DNA of 9,856 nt. Source: Gammaproteobacteria bacterium. Its GTDB lineage: Bacteria; Pseudomonadota; Gammaproteobacteria; S012-40. The position numbers and the translations under genes are program-made. The DNA lies in NCBI GenBank assembly GCA_026982215.1, contig JALSHN010000366.1, positions 1 to 9,856 of the forward strand. The letters are read 5' to 3'. Below the pieces are notes generated by a model. The model did not search any database and had not been told where the DNA came from. It saw only the letters and a list, made by a program, of their open reading frames with translations. Positions 1 through 6,805 of the stretch are shown here, one piece after another. The number at the start of each line of letters is the position of its first letter. Within the stretch, counting starts at the first letter, position 1.

Positions 1-1997
1 TTCAGGCGGTGGTGCAAGAGGCCCTGGACCATCTCGCCGAGGCCCTGGACCAGGTGGGCGCCGGCCGCACGCCTCCTGACGGCGCGGCGATACGCCGCCG
101 TCTGCAAGACCGGCTGCGTCCCCAGTCCTCCCCGAGCAATCCCCCCCCCGGCCCGGCACACCCCGGCATACCCCACAGCAGCGAAGCCAGTGACCCCGAG
201 ACCCAGCGTGGCGGCACGCTGCGCCTGGCCACCGAAACCCTGGATGAATGGGTCAACCTCGCCAAGGAAGACGGCCTGTTCACCCTGCGGGCCGAAGAAC
301 ACCAAACCCTGATCAACTCGCACCTGGAGGAGCTGCACAAGACCATCGAGCGGGTGCGCCGGCAAATCCGCGGCCTTCCCAGTGCTGCCCTCCCCAGCCT
401 GACCCTGGACGAGCCTGACCCTCACCAAGCCCTGATGGAAGCCGTGGAAGACCTCACCAGCCTGCACGCCACCCTGCAACGACTCAACCTTGAGAACGGC
501 CGGTTGCTGCAACAACAACAGACCGTGCAACGCAATCTGCAGGCCGGACTGGTGGAGGCGCGGATGATCCCCTTCTCCACCCAACTCCCTCGCCTGCAAC
601 GGCTAGTGCGTCAAGTGGCCCGGGAGTTGGGCAAAGAGGCCCGTCTCGAGCTGGTGGGGGCCAGCGGGCGACTGGACCGTGCCACCCTGGAACGGCTCGC
701 CGGACCGCTGGAACACCTCATTCGCAACGCTCTGGCCCACGGCATCGAGCCCGTAGAGGAACGCCTCGCCCGCGGCAAACCCCCCACCGGCACCATCCGC
801 ATCGGCTTTGCCCGCGAAGGCGACGATCAAATCATCACCGTCAGCGACGACGGTCGTGGCATCGACCCCCAACGGGTGGCGCAACGGGCGCGGGAAAAGG
901 GCCTGCCACTTCCCGAATCACTCACCCCCCAAGCCCTGCTGGAGCTGCTCGCCCGCCCCGGCTTCAGCACCGCCGAGCGGCTGGACCAAGTGGCCGGTCG
1001 CGGCATCGGTCTCGACGCGGTACAAAATGACATTCGTGAACTGGGGGGAAGCCTGGAACTGGACAGCCGCCCCGGCCAAGGCGCCACCTTCACCCTGCGC
1101 ATCCCCTTCACCCTGGGAATGAGCCGCTGTGTCCTGGTGGGCACCCAAGGCAGCGTCTACGCCGTTCCCGCGCAACACGTGGTGCAAGTGATCCAGCTGG
1201 GCCGCGACGAGATCGAGCGCCTCTACCGCCACCCCGAACCCGCCGTCGTCCATGAAGGAAAGCCCTACCCCTTCACCTACCTCGCCGCTCTGCTCCACCT
1301 GCCCCACCCCCGGCCGGACCTCAGTCCCCATCTGGCCCCCGTGATCCTGGTGCACCACCAGGACCGCCGTCTGGCGTTGCACGTCGATCAGCTCCTCGGC
1401 AGCCGCGAACTGGTGCTGAAAGGCGAAGGCGCCCCGCTGGCCAGCGACCATGAAGGGGTGCTGGGGGCCACCGTGCTTGGCGACGGCCGGGTCGCCCTGG
1501 TGCTGGACGTGGCCGAATTGATGAGCCGTCCCCTCCCCGAGCAGGAGAGTTGGCAAGAAGGCGAGGAGGACACCCGCACCCAATCCCCCGAACGTAAAAA
1601 AGGCCCCCTGAAGGTACTGGTGGTGGATGACTCCATCACCGTGCGCAAGGTCACCGAGCGCCTGCTCACCCGCCATCACATGGAGGTCCACACCGCCCGG
1701 GACGGCCTGGAGGCCCTGAAACGGCTGGAAGAACAGACCCCCGACATCGTCCTGCTCGACATCGAGATGCCACGCATGGACGGTTTCGAGGTGGCCGAAC
1801 GCATCCGCAACAGCGAACGCTGGCGCCACCTGCCCATCATCATGATCTCCTCGCGCAGCGGCCAACGGCAACGGGCCCGGGCCATCCAACTGGGCGTGGA
1901 CCGTTTCCTCAGCAAGCCCTACCAAGAGGCCGTGCTGGTGGCCCAGATCGAGGCCCTGGCCCACCACCGGCAGGCCGCTCTCGAACAAGAAAACTGA
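1..1997 (+). CDS. chpA: Hybrid CheA-like histidine kinase/response regulator of the type IV pilus chemotaxis system (ChpA/PilL type), 5'-truncated by window
   Basis: The reading frame is open from the window edge, so only the last ~664 residues are visible; the N-terminal Hpt domains lie upstream. Numbering from GTG at 9. A dimerisation-like helical region (about 73-190) contains TIERVRRQIR. It is followed by a CheA-type ATPase with the N-box RNALAHGIE (239-247), G1 box SDDGRGID (279-286) and G2 box GRGIGLD (330-336). A CheW-like domain follows (about 365-515), then a charged linker. The C-terminal receiver domain (534-655) has the acidic pair D540/D541, phospho-acceptor D584 in LLDIEMPRMDGFE, and K636 in SKPYQE. 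A receiver fused after the CheW domain is typical of ChpA/PilL, which controls pilus extension and twitching through small response regulators; CheA of flagellar systems lacks it. The assignment to ChpA rather than another hybrid CheA rests on recalled similarity of the receiver (DDSITVRKVT, PIIMISSRSG). Stop TGA; no plus-strand terminator is obvious after it. Confidence 0.87.
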   Translation, partial: QAVVQEALDHLAEALDQVGAGRTPPDGAAIRRRLQDRLRPQSSPSNPPPGPAHPGIPHSSEASDPETQRGGTLRLATETLDEWVNLAKEDGLFTLRAEEHQTLINSHLEELHKTIERVRRQIRGLPSAALPSLTLDEPDPHQALMEAVEDLTSLHATLQRLNLENGRLLQQQQTVQRNLQAGLVEARMIPFSTQLPRLQRLVRQVARELGKEARLELVGASGRLDRATLERLAGPLEHLIRNALAHGIEPVEERLARGKPPTGTIRIGFAREGDDQIITVSDDGRGIDPQRVAQRAREKGLPLPESLTPQALLELLARPGFSTAERLDQVAGRGIGLDAVQNDIRELGGSLELDSRPGQGATFTLRIPFTLGMSRCVLVGTQGSVYAVPAQHVVQVIQLGRDEIERLYRHPEPAVVHEGKPYPFTYLAALLHLPHPRPDLSPHLAPVILVHHQDRRLALHVDQLLGSRELVLKGEGAPLASDHEGVLGATVLGDGRVALVLDVAELMSRPLPEQESWQEGEEDTRTQSPERKKGPLKVLVVDDSITVRKVTERLLTRHHMEVHTARDGLEALKRLEEQTPDIVLLDIEMPRMDGFEVAERIRNSERWRHLPIIMISSRSGQRQRARAIQLGVDRFLSKPYQEAVLVAQIEALAHHRQAALEQEN

Positions 1998-2018
1998 CCC
2001 CATCCAGGCGGCGGGCAC

Positions 2019-2059
2019 AAAAAAACGCGGTCGAATGATCCACAGACCACTCGACCGCG
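2019..2059 (-). terminator. Intrinsic terminator of the sqr gene
   Basis: A perfect 9-bp stem (cgcggtcga at 2026-2034 pairing with tcgaccgcg at 2051-2059) encloses a 16-nt loop. Read on the minus strand, it is followed by seven T (the A run at 2019-2025). It starts 33 nt past the sqr stop codon. On the plus strand no T run follows the hairpin, so it acts for sqr and not clearly for the convergent kinase gene. Confidence 0.85.
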
Positions 2060-2091
2060 CCGCGCGTGCCTCCCCTACACGCGCTTGACCG

Positions 2092-3363
2092 TCAATCCTT
2101 GAGTCGTTCGATCCCCAAGGCCTTGAGCACCACCTTCTCGTAGAGCGGCTCCGAAGTCCCCTTCTTCATCTTGCGGATGAAGTATTTCTCGAAGGCGATC
2201 TTGGCCAGATGGACCCATTTCCCCTCCTTGGCCCAGGTGACGTTCCGCGGCGGGATCTGGGGGATGGCCACGAAGGCCGCCCCGGTATCCCCCATGTCGG
2301 CCAGGCAGATGGCCGCCCAGGTCCCCTTGTGCGTGGGCTCCTTGCCGGCCAGCTCGTCACGGATGTTGTGGGCGATGGCGGTGACTATGGACTCGATCAT
2401 GTAACCGGTCTTGGGGGCGCCGGTGGGCACCGGGGTGGGCTCGACGGGGGGAATGGCGATGCACACCCCGGCGGAATAGATGTTGGGATACTTGGGACTC
2501 CGCTGATGCTCATCGACGATGACGAAGCCGCGGGGATTGCATAAGCCCTCCACATTGGCCACCGCATCCACCCTCTTGAAGGCCGGCAACATCATATTGA
2601 ACTTGAATTCCAGCTCATGCGCCTTGACCACGTTACCCTGGTCGTCCACCTCTTCGACGAACATCTTGCCGTCTTCCACCCGGGTGGTCTTGGCGTTGGT
2701 GATCCACTTGATGTGACGCTGGCGCAGCTCGCTCTCCAACAGTCCTTTGGAATCGCCCACCCCGCCCAACCCCAGATGGCCGATGTAGGGCTCGGAGGTG
2801 ACAAAGGTCATGGGCACCCGGTCACGGATCTTGCGTTTGCGCAGATTGGTATCCAGGATCATGGCGTACTCATAGGCAGGACCGAAACAGCTCGCCCCGG
2901 GCATGGCGCCGACGATGATCGGGCCGGGATCCTTGACGAACTCTTGATAGGCCTCTCAGGCCCGCTCGGCATGATCGATGGTGCACGCCGACTGGGTATG
3001 CCCCTCGGGACCGGCCCCCTCCACCTCCTCGAAGGCCAGCTTGGGGCCGGTGGTGATCACCAGAAAGTCGTAATCCACCGTATCGCCGTTGGCCAGTTCC
3101 AGGCGACTCCCCTCGGCATCGATCCGGGGCACCGGCTGGGCAATGAAGTGGATTCCCTTCTTTTCCACATAAGGGCGGATGGGGAAGGTGGTCTCCTCGC
3201 GCTTGCGCCACCCCACCGCCACCCAAGGGTTGGAGGGCACGAACTGGAAGTTCTCGCTGGCATTGACCAAGGTCACCTCATGCCCTTGACCCACCGCCTC
3301 TTTGGTCTCGTAAGCCGCCGGCATCCCGCCGGTCCCTGCGCCCAAAATCACGATGTGCGCCAT
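2092..3363 (-). pseudogene. sqr: Sulfide:quinone oxidoreductase (FAD-dependent, A. ferrooxidans-like), interrupted by one in-frame TGA at codon 136
   Basis: SQR is a membrane-associated flavoprotein that oxidises sulfide to sulfane sulfur or polysulfide and reduces the quinone pool. The frame runs from ATG (3363) to TGA (2092), 423 codons plus stop, the usual SQR length. It has an N-terminal FAD-binding GAGTGG (8-13) and the family hallmark FVPSNPWVAVGW. Three cysteines, C127 (SACTIDHAE), C159 (GASCFGPAYE) and C353 (AAICLADMG), fall where the catalytic Cys128, Cys160 and Cys356 of A. ferrooxidans SQR lie. A conserved C-terminal region includes HLAKIAFEKYFIRKMK, a likely membrane/quinone-contact part. 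The only defect is TGA at 2956-2958, between HAERA and EAYQEF; homologs as I recall them have an aromatic residue (Phe or Trp) there, so TGG to TGA is the simplest cause. There is no frameshift. The start is supported by AGGAGG at 3369-3374, 5 nt upstream. A sigma-54 promoter lies upstream, and the activator gene is divergent. It could be a true pseudogene, a read-through gene, or a sequence error. Confidence 0.88.
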
Positions 3364-3422
3364 TGATCCCTCCTCGTCATTGGTTCGAATTGTCAGCCTG
3401 GAGCGCCCCCTCCTGGGGTATA

Positions 3423-3439
3423 GCCATCTGCCAGATGGC
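3423..3439. repeat. Perfect 17-bp palindrome in the sqr leader (possible operator or 5' mRNA hairpin)
   Basis: gccatctg (3423-3430) and cagatggc (3432-3439) are exact reverse complements separated by one base. The element lies immediately downstream of the position predicted for the sqr transcription start (about 3440), so it would be the first ~17 nt of the transcript. It could be an operator for a dimeric repressor. As RNA it could form a hairpin only with some terminal pairs opened to make a loop. No known binding motif is recognised. Confidence 0.5.
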
Positions 3440-3451
3440 CTTCAAGTCAGC

Positions 3452-3466
3452 GCAAGCACCGTACCA
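3452..3466 (-). promoter_or_regulatory. Sigma-54 (-24/-12) promoter of sqr
   Basis: On the minus strand the sequence reads TGGTACGGTGCTTGC, preceded by C. Against the sigma-54 consensus TGGCACG-N4-TTGCW this keeps the invariant GG (-24) and GC (-12) at the correct spacing and the full TTGC; only one C to T change and the final W differ. The predicted start is near 3440, giving a leader of about 77 nt before the sqr ATG at 3363. A sigma-54 promoter fits the divergent gene, which encodes a sigma-54 activator. Confidence 0.72.
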
Positions 3467-3523
3467 GCCCCTCTTTCCTCGCAAGGCATTGTTTTTTCTA
3501 TACCCAACCTGGACTACTCCAAC

Positions 3524-3567
3524 TGACATAATAGGCAGCAACTGTCACCAGTGTCACAATTGTTGAC
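3524..3567. promoter_or_regulatory. Cluster of TGTCA half-sites, candidate enhancer for the sigma-54 activator
   Basis: Half-sites are TGACA at 3524-3528, TGTCAC at 3543-3548, TGTCAC at 3552-3557, and TGAC at 3564-3567. The last two form an inverted repeat gtca-N7-tgac at 3553-3567. The first two form TGACA-N14-TGTCA, and the two TGTCAC copies are direct repeats with a 9-nt period. The cluster lies about 60-100 bp upstream of the sqr -24 element and just ahead of the regulator's start, as expected for an activator site that could also act on its own gene. The function is inferred from position; I know no published FisR site to compare with. Confidence 0.42.
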
Positions 3568-3593
3568 CTGATAAATAATAAATCGGGGAGTCG

Positions 3594-4918
3594 ATGACCA
3601 TGGACTCCAGTCAAACCGCCCCCTTGCTGGAGTGTTTCACCGATCCGACGGTGCTCATCGGCCTGGATTACCGCATCCTGGCCAGCAACAGCCATTACCG
3701 CCGCGTCTATGGCACCCCCCCGCCGGCGTCACCTGCTACCAGCTCTCCCATCGCTATGCCGTCCCCTGCGATCAGGCCGGGGAGAGCTGTCCCTTAGCCG
3801 GCGCGCGGGACAGCGGCCAACGCCGGCGAGCCCTGCACGTGCACCACACGCCCCGCGGCGAGGAGCACGTGGAAGTGGAACGCCCCCCCTTGTTCGATGC
3901 CGATGGCCGTCTGTGCTGCTATCTGGAGCTCATTCATCACCCCCGGCTGCCGTTGAACGAGGAGAAAAGCGGGCCGGTGGGGCGTGCCCCCGCGTTCCTG
4001 CGCGCCCTGGAACTCATCAACCGGGCAGCGCCCTCGGATGTCACCGTGCTGCTACTGGGGGAGTCGGGCACCGGCAAGGAGGTGATGGCGCGGGCGGTGC
4101 ACGAAGGCAGCCACCGTAAGGACGGCCCCTTCGTGGCGGTGGACTGCTCCGGACTCACCGAGAGCCTGTTCGAGAGCGAACTGTTCGGTCACGAGAAGGG
4201 GGCCTTCACCGGGGCCCATTCACGCAAGATCGGGCTGGTGGAGGCCGCCCGCGGCGGCACCCTGTTCCTGGACGAGATCGGGGATGTCCCTCTGTCCATG
4301 CAGGTAAAATTGCTGCGATTACTGGAGATCCGAACCTATCGGCGGATGGGTGGGGTGGAGCCCCGCCAGGCCGATTTCCTCCTGGTGTGCGCCACCCACC
4401 GCGATCTCAAAAAAATGGTGGAGGAAGGCAGCTTTCGCCGCGATCTCTACTACCGCATCAGCGCCTTTCCGGTGGTGCTGCCGCCGCTGCGGGAACGGCG
4501 GGAGGACTTGGCCGATCTGGCCTATCACCTGCTGAGCCAAGTGGCCCCGGAGCGCACCCTGCTCATCTCGCCGGAGGCCCTGGAGCACTTGGCCGCCCAT
4601 GACTTCCCCGGCAACGTGCGCGAGCTGCGCAATCACCTGGAACGGGCGGCACTGCTATGCGATGGCGAGGTGTTGTTACCGGAGCACTTCGACCTCATCG
4701 AGAACAACCCCAGCCGCCAACCGGCCAAGTTGTTCGCCGGGGAGAAAGACACCCTGGTGCCCCTGAAGGACCTGGAACGCCATTACCTGCGCTGGGCCCT
4801 GGCCCGCCACGGCCGTGACCGCCGCGCCTTGGCCGAGGCGCTGGGGATCTCCGAACGCACCCTGTATCGCAAACTGCGGGAGATCCGCGGTGGTGATGAG
4901 AACTCGCCCGGGTCATGA
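3594..4918 (+). pseudogene. fisR: FisR-type sigma-54-dependent sulfane-sulfur-sensing activator, frame broken in a C7 tract
   Basis: Two frames together make one protein. Frame 1 starts at ATG 3594 (or ATG 3600, better spaced from GGGGAG at 3585-3590) and gives a PAS-like start (TDPTVLIGLDYRILASN). It runs off frame at C7 (3715-3721) and would stop at 3797. Adding one C restores a 441-residue protein; numbering below assumes this. The N-terminal sensor has C48, C59 and C66 in TCYQLSHRYAVPCDQ and AGESCPL. This C-x10-C-x6-C spacing equals Cys53/64/71 of Cupriavidus FisR, which senses reactive sulfane sulfur and activates sqr. C14 and a C108-C109 pair are additional. The AAA+ domain has Walker A GESGTGKE (156-163), the sigma-54 contact loop GAFTGA (203-208) and Walker B LFLDEIGD (D227/E228). 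The C-terminal Fis-type helix-turn-helix is RRALAEALGISERTLYRKL. It is divergent from sqr, which has a sigma-54 promoter. Uncorrected, the frame from GTG 3632 has ~28 nonsense residues before the cysteines. Confidence 0.85.
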
Positions 4919-5021
4919 ATGGGGCATTGCCCCTCGGGTAAAACGGCCCTCCATCCCCCTTCAAAACCCGTTCAAACACCCATGAAAACGGCCCCGGCCT
5001 GAGCCGGCCGGGGCGCGATGC
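4919..5021. other. Intergenic region between convergent fisR and the histidine-rich gene
   Basis: This 103-nt gap has no supported gene. It holds a small hairpin just behind the fisR stop (ggggc-att-gcccc, 4921-4933) without a T run, and the stronger GC-rich hairpin at 4991-5014 described separately. Confidence 0.6.
4984..5014 (-). terminator. Probable terminator of the gnd-zwf-histidine-rich operon
   Basis: A 9-bp all-GC stem (gccccggcc at 4991-4999 with ggccggggc at 5006-5014) has a 6-nt loop. On the minus strand it starts 7 nt after the stop codon of the histidine-rich gene. The stem is followed by CG and four T (complement of 4985-4988). The short T run makes this less certain than the sqr terminator. 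Confidence 0.65.
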
Positions 5022-5288
5022 TCAATGTTCGTGGTCGTGGGGTTCGTTCTCATGCCCCGGGTGGGCGTGGTCGTGGGGGCCGTGCTCACCACTGTGGTCG
5101 TGGTCGTGGACACTGTCGTCCCCGGCATGCTCATGGGCGTGGGAATGCTCATGGACATGGGGGTGGGAGTGGGTATGGCTGTGGGGGTGGCTGTGGACCA
5201 TGTCGCCGTGACGGTGGACGTGCTCGTGGGTGTGGGTATGCTCGTGTTCGTGCTCGTGACAATGCTCATGCTCATGGGCGTGGCTCAT
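5022..5288 (-). CDS. Histidine-rich small protein (36 His in 88 residues), putative metal-binding
   Basis: I do not recognise a named family. The 88-residue product is 41% histidine, with only one cysteine (C10), and most other residues are Glu, Asp, Ser, Pro, Gly or Ala. From residue 3 to about 25 nearly every second residue is His (HAHEHEHCHEHEHEHTHTH); later parts use HSHPHSHTHSH and HDHDH patterns. No signal peptide or membrane segment is visible, so a soluble cytoplasmic protein is expected. Reality as a gene is supported by a strong AAGGAG at 5296-5301, 7 nt before the ATG, by its position 27 nt behind zwf, and by the hairpin after its stop. Similar His tracts occur in nickel and zinc handling proteins (Hpn, SlyD tail, ZIP/CDF transporter loops), so binding or storage of Ni, Zn, Co or Cu is a fair inference. 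The specific metal and the link to sugar-phosphate metabolism are unknown. Confidence 0.75.
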   Translation of the reverse strand: MSHAHEHEHCHEHEHEHTHTHEHVHRHGDMVHSHPHSHTHSHPHVHEHSHAHEHAGDDSVHDHDHSGEHGPHDHAHPGHENEPHDHEH

Positions 5289-5315
5289 GTTTGCTCTCCT
5301 TCTCGCTTGGGTGGG

Positions 5316-6803
5316 TCAGTCTTCGTCCGGCTCCAGGGAATGGCGCCAGAACTGGTCTTCACGGTCGAACAAGCGCCGGGTCTCCTGCGGCCCCCAGGTC
5401 CCCGCCGGGTAGGTGGGGATGTAGTCACGCTCGGTGGCCCACACGCGCAACACCGGATCCACCACCCGCCAGGCCCATTCCACCTCGTCGTAGCGCAGGA
5501 ACAGGGTGCGGTCGCCCTCGATGACGTCCAGCAACAGGTCCTCGTAGGCGTCGTAGGCGGGCTCGAATTCCTGGCGGAAGCTGGCATCCAGGCTCATGGT
5601 ACGGGTCACCATCTCCAACCCTGGCTCCTTGACCTGCATCTCCAGCCGCAACACCTCCTGCGGCTGGATACCCATCAACAGCCAGTCGGGCTTGATGCGC
5701 TCCACCGGGGTGTTGCGGAACAGGTGCTGGGGCGGGACCTTGAAGCGGATGTTGATGGCCGACTTGCTCTCCGCCATCCGCTTGCCGGTGCGGATGTAGA
5801 AGGGCACGTCACGCCAGCGCCAATTGTCGATGTAGAGCTTGAGGGCGGCGTAGGTCTCGGTGGTGCTGTTGGGGGCGACCCCGTCCTCCTCCAAGTAGGC
5901 CTTGACCTTCTGCCCATCGACGATGCCCGAGGCGTACTGGGCACGGAAGGCATGGGCATGGACCGCGCTCTGGGGGATGGGGCGCACCGATTTGAGCACC
6001 TTCACCTTCTCGTCCCGCAGCGCCTCGGCCTCCATGGAGGCCGGCGGTTCCATGGCCACCAGGGTGAACAGTTGCAGCAGGTGGCTCTGGATCATGTCGC
6101 GCAGGGCGCCGGCGTGGTCGTAATACTCCGCCCGCCCCTCGATCCCGGCGGTCTCGGAGTGGGTGATCTGCACGTGGTCGATGTAGTTGCGGTTCCACAA
6201 CGGCTCCATGAGCAGGTTGGCGAAACGGAACACCAACACGTTCTGCACCGTGGCCTTGCCCAGATAGTGGTCGATGCGGAAGATCTGGTGTTCGGCCAGG
6301 TGGCGATGCAACCGGTGCTGGAGCATGAAAGCGCTCTCCAGGTCATAGCCAAAGGGCTTTTCGATCACCACCCGTCGCCAGCCGTGCTCCTCGTTCAACA
6401 GGCCGGCCTCGCCCAGGTGGTCCACCACCATGGGGAAGTCCTGGGGACGGATGGCCATGTAGAAGGCGGCGTTGTTGGGAAAGGCCGGATCTTCGTGGAG
6501 CAGCCGCCCCATGTCGGCATAGAGCTCGTCGGTACGCAGATCACCCTGTAAATAATGCTGCAGAGCGGCGAAACGGGCGAACACCTCTTCCTTGAGGCCG
6601 TCACGGGCTTGGGCCTCGATCATCCCCCGCAACTCCTGGATCCAATCGTCCTGGCTCCATGGCCGCCGCCCCACGGCGAGGATGCGCGTGCCGGCCGGCA
6701 GACGCCCTGCCGCCTCCAGGTGATACAGCGCCGGCATCAACTTGCGCCGGGAGAGGTTGCCGGTGGCGCCAAAAATGACGTAGGTGCAAGGCTCGATGAG
6801 CAT
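5316..6803 (-). CDS. zwf: Glucose-6-phosphate 1-dehydrogenase
   Basis: It catalyses the first oxidative pentose phosphate step, glucose-6-phosphate to 6-phosphogluconolactone with reduction of NADP+, in the cytoplasm. The 495-residue product is of normal length. Numbering from ATG 6803: nucleotide-binding GATGNLSRRK (12-21, with Asn where many enzymes have Asp), EKPFG (148-152), and the substrate signature RIDHYLGK (176-183). Next is YYDHAGALRDMIQSH, whose last His (H241) aligns with the catalytic His240 of the Leuconostoc enzyme. Start choice: a GTG at 6809 overlaps the gnd stop as GTGA, but GGAGG at 6811-6815 is 7 nt from ATG 6803 and only 1 nt from the GTG, so ATG is preferred. The Shine-Dalgarno sequence lies inside the end of gnd, so the two genes are probably translationally coupled. 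No separate lactonase gene is seen in this operon within the window. Confidence 0.96.
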   Translation of the reverse strand: MLIEPCTYVIFGATGNLSRRKLMPALYHLEAAGRLPAGTRILAVGRRPWSQDDWIQELRGMIEAQARDGLKEEVFARFAALQHYLQGDLRTDELYADMGRLLHEDPAFPNNAAFYMAIRPQDFPMVVDHLGEAGLLNEEHGWRRVVIEKPFGYDLESAFMLQHRLHRHLAEHQIFRIDHYLGKATVQNVLVFRFANLLMEPLWNRNYIDHVQITHSETAGIEGRAEYYDHAGALRDMIQSHLLQLFTLVAMEPPASMEAEALRDEKVKVLKSVRPIPQSAVHAHAFRAQYASGIVDGQKVKAYLEEDGVAPNSTTETYAALKLYIDNWRWRDVPFYIRTGKRMAESKSAINIRFKVPPQHLFRNTPVERIKPDWLLMGIQPQEVLRLEMQVKEPGLEMVTRTMSLDASFRQEFEPAYDAYEDLLLDVIEGDRTLFLRYDEVEWAWRVVDPVLRVWATERDYIPTYPAGTWGPQETRRLFDREDQFWRHSLEPDED

Positions 6804-6805
6804 GT

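Noticed and set aside
918..2018. 366-codon minus-strand frame under the chemotaxis kinase
   Set aside because: It is antisense to well-conserved ATPase, CheW and receiver domains; the translation is low complexity and lacks domains.
2026..2059. The hairpin as a bidirectional terminator also ending the kinase transcript
   Set aside because: On the plus strand it is followed by ccgcgcgtgcctcc, with no T run; only the minus strand has the T7 tract.
2900..2958. The TGA in sqr as a selenocysteine codon
   Set aside because: Homologs have Phe or Trp there, not Cys. The three redox cysteines are already encoded by normal codons, and I see no convincing SECIS-like hairpin just downstream of the TGA.
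3632..4918. Taking GTG 3632 as the true start of the regulator
   Set aside because: The first ~28 residues would be Pro/His/Arg-rich nonsense, while the other frame over the same bases reads as a PAS domain, and there is no suitably spaced ribosome-binding site.
5025..5288. CRISPR or other spaced repeat array in the repetitive DNA
   Set aside because: The repeats are short, unspaced and in phase with codons of one open frame, so they reflect His-x coding.
5025..6551. 508-codon plus-strand frame over the His-rich gene and zwf
   Set aside because: It is antisense to a clear zwf and gives a Val/Gly/His-rich, domain-free translation; such long mirror frames are common in GC-rich DNA.
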